Shown here: piece after piece, positions 53,183 through 62,120 of the stretch
Position numbering within the stretch: the first letter of the stretch is position 1
Layout of the letters: every line of letters starts with the position of its first letter
Notes under the pieces: model-generated
Told to the model about the DNA's origin: nothing
The model's database searches: none
What the model saw: the letters and a program-made list of their open reading frames with translations, nothing else
Assembly: GCA_963741625.1 (NCBI GenBank)
Contig: CAVUIT010000014.1
Location: forward strand, 496,001-560,000
Direction of reading: 5' to 3'
Length of the DNA stretch: 64,000 bases
From: CAWBBA01 sp963741625
Lineage (GTDB): Bacteria; Desulfobacterota; Desulfomonilia; Desulfomonilales; Desulfomonilaceae
Program-made: the position numbers and the translations under genes

Positions 53183-53803
53183 TCACTCCTCTATCGTGGC
53201 CCCAGCGGCCTTCATCTCTTCAATCGCAGAGCGAGTGCCTTCAGGGGTAATGCCTCGGCTCAGGCTCAGAAGGAGGGTGACGTCGAAGTTTTCTTCGAGT
53301 GCATGGAGCACAGTCGCGCAGACACAATAGTCAGTGGCCAAACCATAGATGATAAGGCTCCTGGCTCCGAATTCTTCAAGGAGACCTTTGAGCCCCGTAT
53401 CATGGCCTCCATCGTCTCGGAACCCTGAATAGCTCTCAAAGTCGGTGCGATTCCCAGTGGAGATTACGGCGGTGATCAGGTCCGGCGGCACAAGGATTTC
53501 CGCGCCCGGAGTCCCCTTAACGCAGTGGGGAGGCCAGAGTACTTGCTCGCGATCCTGGATTCTGATCACGTCGAGAGGTTTCTTGCCTGGATGACTCGTA
53601 AAAAAAGAAACATGATCCGACGGGTGATAATCGCGGGTTGCCAGGATTGGTAGGCCCTCTTCCTTGAATTCTAGAGTGCGGGCGACCACCTGTTCCAAAT
53701 AATCCGGGCCGGTTCCGGGGACGGCAAGGGCGCCGCTCCGAAATTGCGTAAAGTCGGCTTGGACGTCTACCACGATGACCGCTTGGGTTCCTATGCCGGA
53801 CAT
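53183..53803 (-). CDS. pncA: Nicotinamidase
   Basis: PncA converts nicotinamide to nicotinate for NAD salvage. About 206 residues. DVQADF with the catalytic Asp near residue 13, ATRDYHPSDHVSF with the metal-binding Asp and His residues, HCVKGTPGAEI with the catalytic Lys, and GLATDYCVCATV with the nucleophilic Cys. The start at 53803 is preceded by a superb AAGGAGGGAG; the longer ORF from 53833 adds ten residues. It is a single gene on the minus strand and convergent with rny across a hairpin repeat. Confidence 0.93.
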   Translation of the reverse strand: MSGIGTQAVIVVDVQADFTQFRSGALAVPGTGPDYLEQVVARTLEFKEEGLPILATRDYHPSDHVSFFTSHPGKKPLDVIRIQDREQVLWPPHCVKGTPGAEILVPPDLITAVISTGNRTDFESYSGFRDDGGHDTGLKGLLEEFGARSLIIYGLATDYCVCATVLHALEENFDVTLLLSLSRGITPEGTRSAIEEMKAAGATIEE

Positions 53804-54287
53804 CAACTCCCTCCTTCCCCTTTCTCCGTACATATATTATGTTCCAACGCCTTCCTCGTCCACCAATCGCGGGTCTCTGCGGCCTCTGCCATGTTATACC
53901 AATGCCCTCTCGAATAAGCAGTACCAGGTTCCATAGCTAGAAAGCTACAACGAAGCATGAAAATATGCTTGAAGCATCAGAGCCACGGACGTGCCGCGCG
54001 GGACACTTCTGCGGCGCCATGAGTCCAATCGGATAGCCATTGGGGATAAGCATGGTCATAGGAATGCCTCATCAAACAGATTACTGTCCTGGAGTAGGAA
54101 TGCTGGGGCGGGCCTGTTCCATCGAAAGGAATATGGTGCTCTTCTGAAATCGCTTTAGCATTAGCCGGTTTCTGTTTTACCGAGAAAAACTTGCAATCGT
54201 CTTCTATATATATATATGCTGAACTCTGATGCTAACTTCGGTCATTGTCATCACGGATGACCATGGCTCGGGGTCTGTGGAGGATTG
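53804..54287. other. Intergenic region between pncA and the kinase gene
   Basis: About 480 bases between divergent genes. A weak candidate promoter lies near 54191 (TTGCAA, then a TATATATATATATG run at 54205-54218). Otherwise nothing recognisable. Confidence 0.45.
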
Positions 54288-54989
54288 ATGGAAACCAAGA
54301 ACTGTCTGTCTCAAGAGGACCTGCTGCGTTTGGCTTCACTGGGGGAGGTCTTTGGGGGATTCGCTCACGAGATTGCGCAACCCCTAAATGCGATCATGAT
54401 CGCGTCCCAGGTCGTTCAGCTCAAAGTGGAGCGCAGTGACCTGCCGGAAGAAGAAAAGAACTTCGTTGTGCATCGGCTGAACATCGTCACCTCACAGGTG
54501 CAAAAAGCCAGTGAGATAGTGGAAAGCCTTAGGCTATTCAGTGGTGCCAGCTTTTCAGGCTCTGGAGAAACAGGGCTCAAGGGCATCTTCGAAAAGGTCT
54601 ATGGTTTAATGGGGCAGCAGTTCATCAGCAGAGGCATCGAGCTGAAATGTGAATGCGACGAGGCGCTCCCATCGATTAGAAACAACCCGAACCTCCTTGA
54701 GGGGGTCATGGTGCAGGGTCTGGCTTTTGCTAGAGACGCGGTTGCAGCACTCGGCGTATGGCACGACCAGCGGAATATTCCGTACAAAAAGTTCTTAACC
54801 GTGAAATTCACCGAACAGGACGGCGCCTGCGCTGCAGACATCCTCTGGGATTCAGGCGGTCTCCCCGCGGATATGACTGTTATGGATGCGCAAAACCATA
54901 CCGGCCTGGCCACGGCCGGCACTGTCCTCGCTTCCATGGGGGGAAAACTCGAAGCCACCAGTTCAGCTTTGAAGATTACTTTTCCCTGA
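54288..54989 (+). CDS. Degenerate histidine kinase-like protein
   Basis: A 233-residue cytosolic protein with a HisKA-like dimerisation helix carrying an H-box (FAHEIAQPLNAIM, His near residue 26). After this, an ATPase-like domain is recognisable only by outline: the N-box position reads LLEGVMVQGLAFARDAV, with no conserved Asn; the G1 position reads ILWDSGGLPAD, and the last helix, TGLATAGTVLASMGGKL, imitates GTGLGL with the GG of the G2 box. The lack of the key Asn suggests it does not bind ATP as a normal kinase does. It has no sensor domain and no response regulator beside it. It could act as a phosphotransfer or scaffold protein. The ATG at 54288 follows GGAGGA. Confidence 0.7.
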   Translation: METKNCLSQEDLLRLASLGEVFGGFAHEIAQPLNAIMIASQVVQLKVERSDLPEEEKNFVVHRLNIVTSQVQKASEIVESLRLFSGASFSGSGETGLKGIFEKVYGLMGQQFISRGIELKCECDEALPSIRNNPNLLEGVMVQGLAFARDAVAALGVWHDQRNIPYKKFLTVKFTEQDGACAADILWDSGGLPADMTVMDAQNHTGLATAGTVLASMGGKLEATSSALKITFP

Positions 54990-55153
54990 ACGACCCGCGT
55001 CGCTCGGCAAAAGGCCGCGAATCCCGCGTTTCGCGGGACGGTTTCCGTTGGTCACCGCCTCTTTCAAGTGCTAACTGCCTCGCAATTACATTATGAGGCT
55101 AGCCTCTTTCCCCCCAGTAACTGCCAGGTTACCTGAATGCGCTTCTTTTCACG

Positions 55154-55181
55154 TTGACAGGATTGTCGGCTGTGGTATCAT
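55154..55181 (+). promoter_or_regulatory. Sigma70-type promoter for the lytic transglycosylase gene
   Basis: TTGACA (55154-55159), a 16-base spacer and TATCAT (55176-55181), about 60 bases before the GTG start of the MltD-like gene. Confidence 0.65.
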
Positions 55182-55241
55182 TATCCGTGCTATGGGACGG
55201 AATTGTCTTGTGATTTTAATGTCTAATTCGGAGGATGGAGT

Positions 55242-56509
55242 GTGAATCCCGAGTCGACTCTCGGGACGCCGAATAGGTTGCGCCCCCGGCCGCTGGGATC
55301 GCTGGCGGGGTTGTCTGTTCTGGCTGCCTGTATCATTCTGCTGGGAGGATGTGGGTCCAGCAAGAGCTTGGTCAAGCAGGACGTCGAATACAAACCTGCC
55401 ACGGCCAATGCTTTCTCCAGGGCTATCTCTGTCGGAACCGAACTCAAGAAACGTCCAGTCGCCAAACTCACCTCTTATCCAGCTCTCCCCACTGACGAGA
55501 ATTCAACTCGAGTCCGGAAATTTGTCCGTGAATACGCTTATAGCCAGCGCAACGCCATGAGGCGCTACTTGACTAATGCCGCAGAGCACCTTCCGACTGT
55601 CAAGGCCACAACAAAAGAAAACGGTCTGCCGGATGATATAGCCTACCTCGTCATGCTGGAATCCGGCGCCAATCCGGAAGCTCGCTCCCCGGCCAACGCT
55701 CTCGGCATGTGGCAGTTTATGTCGGCCACCGCGCGCAGCTATGGGCTGCGTGTGGATAGCTGGGTGGACGAACGATTGGATCCACAGAAGTCGACCAAGG
55801 CGGCCATGTTGTATCTGAAGGACCTGTACGGCATGTTCGGCTGCTGGCGGCTGGCGCTGAGCGCCTACAACTCGGGAGAAAATAAGCTGAACAAGGTCCT
55901 GTGCCAGGAAGATGCCAGTGAGTACGATGAAATCTGCTCCAGCCCTCGCCTGAAACGAGAGACAAGAGAATTCTTCCCAAGATTTCTGGCCATGGCCCAC
56001 ATAGCCAAGAACCCGGAAAAATATGGGTTTGCTCGCCTGCCCGACAAGGCAGAAGAGCCAAAACACGAACTGATCACCGTCGACGGGTCCTATTCGCTGG
56101 AAACGCTGGCCAAAACCATGGGAGTGCCCCGCAGCCGTTTGGCCGCGCTGAATCCGGCTCTGATAAGGGGCTCGACTCCAGCGGGTCCGTCTGTACTCTC
56201 TCAGAGTGCCGAGTGGGAAGAAAGAGCTTCTGGCTGCCAAACTGAAGGATACACGGCCTGAGCCGCTCGCGGACGCACATAGTGCACGTCGTAAACAAAG
56301 GGGACAGCCTCCCGAAGATCCTTCAACGCTACGGCATACGGAAGTCGCAACTGGCCAGCCTGAATCCTGACGTAAACTTCCGCCACCGACTCCGCCAAGG
56401 GCAGAAAATTGTGGTTCCGGCGGAAGCCGCGGAGACCACTAAGAGGCAGGTCCGAAAAGGCGAACGTCTCTCGTGGCTGAGCGACGGCTTAGATGTAAAC
56501 AGCAGCTAG
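55242..56509 (+). pseudogene. mltD: MltD-type lytic transglycosylase with LysM domains, two frameshifts
   Basis: Lipoprotein murein lytic transglycosylase. The GTG at 55242, with GGAGG upstream, leads to a signal peptide with a lipobox (LLGGC). An SLT domain follows: YLVMLESGANPEARSP with catalytic Glu140, ANALGMWQFMSATAR, DERLDPQKST, and LALSAYNSGENKL. LysM-like repeats come after (ITVDGSYSLETLAKTMGV; VHVVNKGDSLPKILQRYGI). The frame shifts near 56186 and again near 56262; both behave as single-base insertions, and correcting them joins LYSLRVPSGKKELL to RTHIVHVVNKGDS. The corrected protein would be about 420 residues, like intact MltD proteins, so the breaks may be errors. Confidence 0.85.
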
Positions 56510-56580
56510 AAGACCGGAATTTGGGGGGAGACTCTTCAGCAATTAAGGTTGAAGCGCTCTGTGTTGAGGCATGTTTGCCA

Positions 56581-57784
56581 TCAGGATCGATAGTCAGCGT
56601 TTATAGTTACGTATTCCTCCGACATGTCCGTAGTGAGAAAGCTCGCCTCGCCATCGCCGGCCTTGAGATCGAGTTGAATAGAGAATTCCCGGCCCTGCAT
56701 CACCCGATGTGCGGCTGACTCCCAATCATCAGACACCACCTGCCCTTGTTTCACAATTGGGACTTCACCGATGAACAAGTCCACATTGTAGGGGTCAAAA
56801 ACCACACCGGCCCGACCCGCACTGCAAAGTATCCGGCCCCAATTGGGATCCTCTCCGTGAAACGCGGTTTTGACCAGAGGTGACTCAGCGATAGTTCGAG
56901 CCACTTTGGCGGCCGCGCCCGGCCCCGGTGCGCCCGTCACTCGGACCTCCACCATCTTCGTTGCCCCTTCTCCGTCAAGGACGATCTGCCGAGCCAGGCT
57001 CATGCAAGCCTCATTCAGCAGCGAAGAAAAAGCGTCCCGGTCGGCACGGCCCCCGCCGAGTTCCCGAGCTTCCTTGCCTCCGCCTGCCATCACTATAACC
57101 GTGTCATTGGTACTGGTGTCACCATCAATGGTAACGCAGTTGAAACTACGGCTGTTGGCCTCTACAAGGCACTCCCTGAGCCGGTTCGGCTCGATCTTGA
57201 TGTCCGTGAGGATTACGGCCAGCATCGTAGCCATGTTGGGAGCAATCATGCCGGACCCTTTGGCCATCCCCAGCATTTTGAAAGGGCCATCCGACGAGAC
57301 TCCGCTGAGAAGAACGGTCTTCGCTCGTGTGTCTGTGGTCATCATCGCGGCGGACTACATCCATGAACGTGCCCTGGTCAAGCCCCTGCAGGAGTTGGGG
57401 GAGTTTCTCCCGTATTCTGTCCACAGGCAAGCGCAGGCCGATGACCCCAGTGGACATGGGGACGACAAGGTCGGCCGCGATGCCGAGACCTTCCGCCACT
57501 TCCCCAGTGAGGTCCAGCGCATCGCGCAGACCTTGATCGCCCGTGTATGCGTTGGCATTACCAGAATTTATGAGTATAGCGCGGCACGAGCCGCTTGCGA
57601 GGCGTTTCCGAGTGATCTCCACGGGCGCAGCAAATACCAGATTGGTCGTGGTGATCGCCGCGGCTGAAGCCGGCGAATCCGATACGATAAGGCCGAGGTC
57701 CAGTCGGTCAGTGCCCGCGTGTTTAATCCCAGCCGCCGCGGCGCTGAACCTGTATCCTGGAATTGGTGGCTCTTTCTTATTCAA
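56581..57784 (-). pseudogene. argJ: Glutamate N-acetyltransferase/amino-acid acetyltransferase ArgJ, one frameshift
   Basis: ArgJ transfers acetyl from N-acetylornithine to glutamate (and may use acetyl-CoA), closing the arginine cycle. The two halves together are about 400 residues. N-terminal half: GIKHAGTDRLDLGLIVSDSPA, INSGNANAYTGD, MSTGVIGLRLP. The C-terminal half: MTTDTRAKTV, GSGMIAPNMATML and TIDGDTSTNDTV with the Thr that is autoprocessed in many ArgJ proteins (two positions shown). Between them one base too many occurs near 57350; deleting a C of CGCCGCG gives FMDVVRAMMTTDTRAK, a typical family sequence. argC on the other strand is intact. The TTG start at 57784 overlaps the ribosome site in the stop of the HAD gene upstream. 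Confidence 0.88.
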
Positions 57785-57790
57785 TCTTGT

Positions 57791-58435
57791 CTACTCCCCT
57801 ATTTCGGGCACATTCACGCCCAGGCTTTGAAGTTCCTGAACAAGTTGATTGCGGTTGCGAAAGACAATGCCCGTTATTCCTGCGCGCACTGCGCCTTCAA
57901 CATTTTCCCTAAGATCATCGATAAATACAGCCTGGAAAGGATCAATGCCGAATTTCTCAATTGCCTTTTCATAGTAGGCGGCTGAAGGCTTCATGACGCC
58001 GAGATCAAAGGATAGCGCGGCTCCCTTGTAAAACGTGACCCGTGGAAACTTACCGATAATGTATTCGTAATGAATCCGGCTGGTGTTGGAGACCAGCCAT
58101 GTGCCGTAACTTTGGGACAGCGACTCCCCCAGCGAGATCATGCCTTCATCCAGGCTGAAGATGTTGCACCAGATTTCGAGGAAGTCGTTACGATTCAAAT
58201 CGGTCCCGAGAATGTCAGATACGGCTCCGTAGAACTGGTCCCGGTCGGTAACGCCTGTTTCCAGCGCTTTGGTCGGCTCATTCAGAAGATCGATAAAGGC
58301 TTGCCTATCTTCTTTCAGGAGCCTTGCCGGCTCAGGGGGAAGGTGCGGAAGTAATTTGCTGAACGCTATTTCCAAGTGGACCGGTACCAGTACGTTCCCG
58401 AGATCAAAGAGTATGTGATTGATCGTTCGTTTCAT
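57791..58435 (-). CDS. HAD-superfamily hydrolase
   Basis: A 214-residue haloacid-dehalogenase-type phosphatase. Motif I is LFDLGNVL, where the usual second Asp is replaced by Gly, as in YihX-type and some sugar phosphatase members. Later motifs: WLVSNTSRIHYEYI for motif II, MKPSAAYYEKAI with the Lys of motif III, and FIDDLRENVEGA for the acidic motif IV. The cap region is helical (about residues 18-85). Substrate unknown. The gene lies just upstream of argJ with its stop overlapping argJ's ribosome site, so they form an operon. The link to arginine synthesis may be coincidental. Confidence 0.88.
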   Translation of the reverse strand: MKRTINHILFDLGNVLVPVHLEIAFSKLLPHLPPEPARLLKEDRQAFIDLLNEPTKALETGVTDRDQFYGAVSDILGTDLNRNDFLEIWCNIFSLDEGMISLGESLSQSYGTWLVSNTSRIHYEYIIGKFPRVTFYKGAALSFDLGVMKPSAAYYEKAIEKFGIDPFQAVFIDDLRENVEGAVRAGITGIVFRNRNQLVQELQSLGVNVPEIGE

Positions 58436-58501
58436 TACACTGGCTCATCAGCAGGCTGGAACAACATCCTCTTGCCCTTCTAATTTCCTACCCAGGCCAC
58501 C

Positions 58502-58996
58502 TCAATAGATGCCCAGCTCTATTCCGGCGGCCAGTATCTGGCCCAATTCCCTACACTTTTCCAACATAGGTGCAGATACGTCCCCTCGGCACACAATCGG
58601 TTCCTGAACCCTCCTCATGTGCAAGCCCGCTATAACGCGCTCGATGCTGGTCAGTGCACCGCTCCCATCATTGCCGGCACAGATTACCAGTGCATAGGAT
58701 TTTCCAGTCACCTGTTCCCGCACATTTTCATAGGTGCGGTCAAAGAAATCTTTAACAGCCCCTGACATATACCCGAAATATTCAGGACTGCAAAACACCA
58801 CGGCCCGAGATTCTCTAAGCTCCTGTTCAGAGGCCACAGAAGCCCGGACGAGCCTGATCCTCACGCCCGCGACAGACCGCGCCCCCTCCTCGACTGCATG
58901 TGCCAGCCGCTCAGTGTTGCCCGACTGTGAATGGTAGATTATCAGAAGAAGCGGGGCCGAGTCCATTGGTGGTCTTCTTCTCTGGCTGGCGGACAT
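58502..58996 (-). CDS. Flavodoxin-like protein
   Basis: A small 164-residue flavodoxin-fold protein. The phosphate loop YHSQSGNTERLAHAVE binds FMN near the N terminus, with FCSPEYFGYMSGAVKDFFDR (split) and VICAGNDGSGALTSIERV forming the other ring-binding loops. Members carry low-potential electrons or act as NAD(P)H:quinone or iron reductases. The start is uncertain: ATG 58996 or ATG 58966; the second would leave the usual short N terminus before LLLIIYHS. It is 66 bases upstream of, and in the same direction as, the HAD gene. Confidence 0.8.
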   Translation of the reverse strand: MSASQRRRPPMDSAPLLLIIYHSQSGNTERLAHAVEEGARSVAGVRIRLVRASVASEQELRESRAVVFCSPEYFGYMSGAVKDFFDRTYENVREQVTGKSYALVICAGNDGSGALTSIERVIAGLHMRRVQEPIVCRGDVSAPMLEKCRELGQILAAGIELGIY

Positions 58997-59020
58997 GCCC
59001 CACGTGGCCGGATTTGCTTG

Positions 59021-59485
59021 TCACCCCAGGTCATGTTGCTCTTCAGAAACTGTGCGCCGCAGGCAGGGATTGTCCCGAAACAGTATGTAGTCCGCGCATT
59101 CTTCGACAAACCGCGAGACCACCTCCTGAAGCGTCTGATCTCTTTCTTCGGCTACGTGTTTCAACATAGCCCACATCTGGTCCAGCACGGGGAACGTTTC
59201 CTGCGTCAAAGTCAGGACCAGGGTATTTCCACACGGGCAGTGGCGGTAAACCATGGTGAAGGGCCGATGCATCACGTCACTGCCATCTTCCAGGGTGTGA
59301 CCTTTAGGGGTGGTGGCGCAAAGATATTGAGGAAAACTGTCGTACTTTGTTCCACATGTCCGACAGTCTTTCGGGAAAAGCTTTTCATCTTTACCGATCG
59401 CTGCTAGGAGCTTTATGAATTCCAAGAAACGCTCGTCGTATTCACCATGCGTCTCCTCGATGCAAGTCGGATCCTGCATGGCCAC
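59021..59485 (-). CDS. Cysteine-rich zinc-binding-type protein of unknown function
   Basis: A 154-residue protein with a CRTCGTKY pair near residue 42, a lone Cys-Ala-Thr-Thr loop, and HCPCGNTLVL near residue 83, which together could hold one zinc ion. The rest is acidic and helical (DQMWAMLKHVAEERDQTLQEV, split). I cannot assign a family with confidence. It precedes the flavodoxin gene by 25 bases on the same strand, so a redox role is possible but not shown. The ATG at 59485 has an AGGAG-like stretch near it. Confidence 0.6.
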   Translation of the reverse strand: MAMQDPTCIEETHGEYDERFLEFIKLLAAIGKDEKLFPKDCRTCGTKYDSFPQYLCATTPKGHTLEDGSDVMHRPFTMVYRHCPCGNTLVLTLTQETFPVLDQMWAMLKHVAEERDQTLQEVVSRFVEECADYILFRDNPCLRRTVSEEQHDLG

Positions 59486-59652
59486 TCCTATTGCAAAGCA
59501 GTGTCGATCGGATTTACTGGACCCATCGGGTAGCTTATCTCACCACACCACAAAAATGGCTTTAGTAGCAGGCCCTTTCAGCTCTGCTGCACTTCGATCG
59601 AGTAAAGGCCCCGGCTACCTTCGCTTTTTGGCCGATGCCGTGTAATTCCACT

Positions 59653-60378
59653 TCAAATGGCCTGTTTACGCTTTGTGCGGAGCCAGAGTTCAATCCTACC
59701 GTTCATGAGGAAAAGGAATGCGATGGATGCCAGGCAGACTATGGAAACCACAACAAGTGTAGTCCAGTTCTCGTCGTACACTGCACAGCCACAGTAGCTA
59801 AGCATCACGGTCCCGGGTATTCTGCCCAGCGCGCATACCAGCGTAAAAGTCACAAGCCCCATGGGGCTGAGGCCCAGAATATAACACAGAATATCCTTTG
59901 GAAAGCCTGGGATGACGAAGAGAAGCGCTGCGATGAACGTTCCCCTCCTCTCCGTGAGAAAATGGAACTTCTCCAGTGTCGCCTGACTTACCGCCAATTT
60001 CACCAGCGGAAGACCTATGATCCTGGCGGCAAGAAAAGCCATAATGGATCCGGCCGTAAGGCCGGCTGTAGAGTAGAGCAGGCTGGGGACTGTCCCGAAA
60101 ATGAATCCGCCCACCGCGCCGGTCAACTCACCCGGGATTGGGGCCATCACCACCTGAAGGGCCTGGACGACCACGAACACTACCGGAGCCCAAGCGCCCC
60201 AGCTTTCAATATAGCTCCGCAGTTGTTCCTTGCTTCGGAAAATTTCCCACATCCCCTGGTAAAGTGGCGCGAGCAAGCCCATGAAGCCGAGTATTGCAAC
60301 TATCACGACTATCCCGGCCAGCAGGCTCACTGCCAGGATGACTCGTCGTCGGTCTTGCCCGGTCAAATTTTGCATCAC
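59653..60378 (-). CDS. TVP38/TMEM64 (DedA-type) membrane protein
   Basis: A 241-residue inner-membrane protein with five or six helices. The VTT-type core is recognised by APIPGELTGAVGGFIFGT, RIIGLPLVKLAV and VIPGFPKDILCYILGLSPM (split), ending in GRIPGTVMLSYCGC. TVP38/DedA proteins affect membrane homeostasis or lipid/ion movement; the exact function here is not known. Its ATG overlaps the hflX stop by four bases (ATGA), so both are translated from one transcript. Confidence 0.9.
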   Translation of the reverse strand: MMQNLTGQDRRRVILAVSLLAGIVVIVAILGFMGLLAPLYQGMWEIFRSKEQLRSYIESWGAWAPVVFVVVQALQVVMAPIPGELTGAVGGFIFGTVPSLLYSTAGLTAGSIMAFLAARIIGLPLVKLAVSQATLEKFHFLTERRGTFIAALLFVIPGFPKDILCYILGLSPMGLVTFTLVCALGRIPGTVMLSYCGCAVYDENWTTLVVVSIVCLASIAFLFLMNGRIELWLRTKRKQAI

Positions 60379-62057
60379 AAAACTCCCGGACGAGGAACTT
60401 CTCGCTGGTCCAGAGTCGCTTCTGTCGGCATAGAGAGCGTGCGTAGGATTTCGTCCTCCATTCGCCTGACAAGCGGTGGAAACGTCTTTGAGTTGATCGC
60501 AGAAATCCCTATTCCGTCATAACTGGCACAAATGTTGTCGACAGTCACTGGATCAACCAGGTCCTGCTTGTTGAAGACCCTGATCACGGGAATCCCGCTA
60601 AGGTTGAGCTTTTCCAACAATCTCTCTACCGCAGCCATTTGCATTTCAAATGCATGATTGGAGCAATCTATCACGTGGAGGAGCAGGTCCGCGTCGGCAA
60701 GTTCATCGAGTGTGGCGGAGAAGGCAGCCACTAGCGCCTCGGGAAGATCCTGCAAGAAGCCGACAGTGTCTGTCACAATTACCTCAGTCTCTCGGGGAAA
60801 TCTCAGCCGCCGACTGGTGGGGTCCAATGTGGCGAAGAGCTTGTCTTCTACAAGAATATCAGATTTAGTAAGATTATTCAAAAGAGTTGATTTTCCGGCA
60901 TTGGTATAACCCACGATCGAGATCACCGGTACGCCCCTTCTGTTCCGAAGCTCTCTTCGAAGCGAACGGCGCCTTCCTAGCTGCAGAATTTGTTTTTCCA
61001 AGAAACCGATTCGGCTGTGAATTCGACGACGGTCAATTTCCAGTCTGGTTTCCCCCGGACCACGACCGCCAATTCCACCTGTTAGCCGCGAAAGAGCGTC
61101 ATCTTTTTCCGCAAGCCTGGGGAGCGCATACTTCAACTGGGCAAGTTCGACTTGGATTTTTCCTTCGCGGGACTTGGCCCTTTGCGCAAAGATGTCCAAG
61201 ATCAGTTGCGAGCGGTCAATGACCTTTAGTTCAGTGAATTCTCCGATGGCCTTTACTTGCGCGGGACTCAGTTCCGTATCGAAGACCAGGAGGCCCGCAC
61301 CCTTCTGCAGCGCATCTATTACTATCGCCTTCAGTTTGCCCTTGCCGACGAGGAAGCGAGGATCCGTAGCGGCGCGGCGCTGGATAGACGTTCCGACTAC
61401 ATCGACCCCACAAGATCGAGCAAGCTCCTTCAGCTCGTCCAACGATTCTTCAATCTCCCACTCTTTACCGGCGGTTCTCCCTACCAGATAGGCCCTCTCA
61501 GCGTCTGCCACAGAACGGGCTCCCACAGACCTTGATATCTCATCTTCCAGGGATTTGATGAAGCCTGGGAAATCCAGGTCAAGTAAAGAAGGCTGAACCG
61601 GATCTAGCAACTGCCAGACGTCTCCACTCGGATTGTCCGGCAACAGGTGCGCAATACGGATCACCGTCGGCAAGCTGTTACCGTCAATTCCGATAGACGC
61701 GACTAAATCCAGGCGGAGAAGGGCCAGGTCGGTCAAATCTTCCTGGCTAAGCGGCTCATCCTTGAGATGGGTATGGATTAGCCTCAGTCCTCTTAGCCGC
61801 CCCGCGCCAACTCGCCACCCATCCAGTTTAGGGATCATAATGGAGCGTGCGTCACCGACCACGACACGCCGAATGTTCCCTTTGCGGTCAACGAGAATAC
61901 CGATTTGGCGGCCGATCTCAGAGGAGAGTTCCGTCAGATAGCGAGCCATCTCTGGGCTCACGACCCGGGCGGCGGGGATTCTCCTAAGGGCCAATTTCTC
62001 TAACCGGGTCCTCTGCGAGGCCTTCAGACCCCGGACTGAACCGGAAACTCCGCTCAA
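60375..62057 (-). CDS. hflX: GTPase HflX with extended N-terminal region
   Basis: HflX splits stalled 70S ribosomes and is a stress-related GTPase. 560 residues against about 430 in E. coli; the extra sequence is at the N terminus. The HflX domain carries RSVADAERAYLVGRTA and the later GGIGGRGPGETRLEIDRRRI (split). The G domain begins near residue 380: GYTNAGKSTLLN, DTVGFLQDLP, VFNKQDLV. The C terminus is short. It is the upstream gene of the TVP38 protein. Convergence or regulation is not visible. Intact. Confidence 0.93.
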   Translation of the reverse strand: MSGVSGSVRGLKASQRTRLEKLALRRIPAARVVSPEMARYLTELSSEIGRQIGILVDRKGNIRRVVVGDARSIMIPKLDGWRVGAGRLRGLRLIHTHLKDEPLSQEDLTDLALLRLDLVASIGIDGNSLPTVIRIAHLLPDNPSGDVWQLLDPVQPSLLDLDFPGFIKSLEDEISRSVGARSVADAERAYLVGRTAGKEWEIEESLDELKELARSCGVDVVGTSIQRRAATDPRFLVGKGKLKAIVIDALQKGAGLLVFDTELSPAQVKAIGEFTELKVIDRSQLILDIFAQRAKSREGKIQVELAQLKYALPRLAEKDDALSRLTGGIGGRGPGETRLEIDRRRIHSRIGFLEKQILQLGRRRSLRRELRNRRGVPVISIVGYTNAGKSTLLNNLTKSDILVEDKLFATLDPTSRRLRFPRETEVIVTDTVGFLQDLPEALVAAFSATLDELADADLLLHVIDCSNHAFEMQMAAVERLLEKLNLSGIPVIRVFNKQDLVDPVTVDNICASYDGIGISAINSKTFPPLVRRMEDEILRTLSMPTEATLDQREVPRPGVL

Positions 62058-62120
62058 TCCGGACCCCCGATCAGCACCTGAAGCTGGGACATGGTAGTGT
62101 GGGCGAATCCTTCTGTCAGC

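Noticed and set aside
56870..57667. Plus-strand ORF of 265 residues opposite argJ
   Set aside because: It is antisense to both halves of argJ, whose motifs are clear; the reading is rich in Ser, Arg and Ala without a family signature.
59635..60522. Plus-strand ORF of 295 residues opposite the TVP38 gene
   Set aside because: It lies over a well-formed membrane protein and the start of hflX; composition is His- and Cys-rich without a motif.
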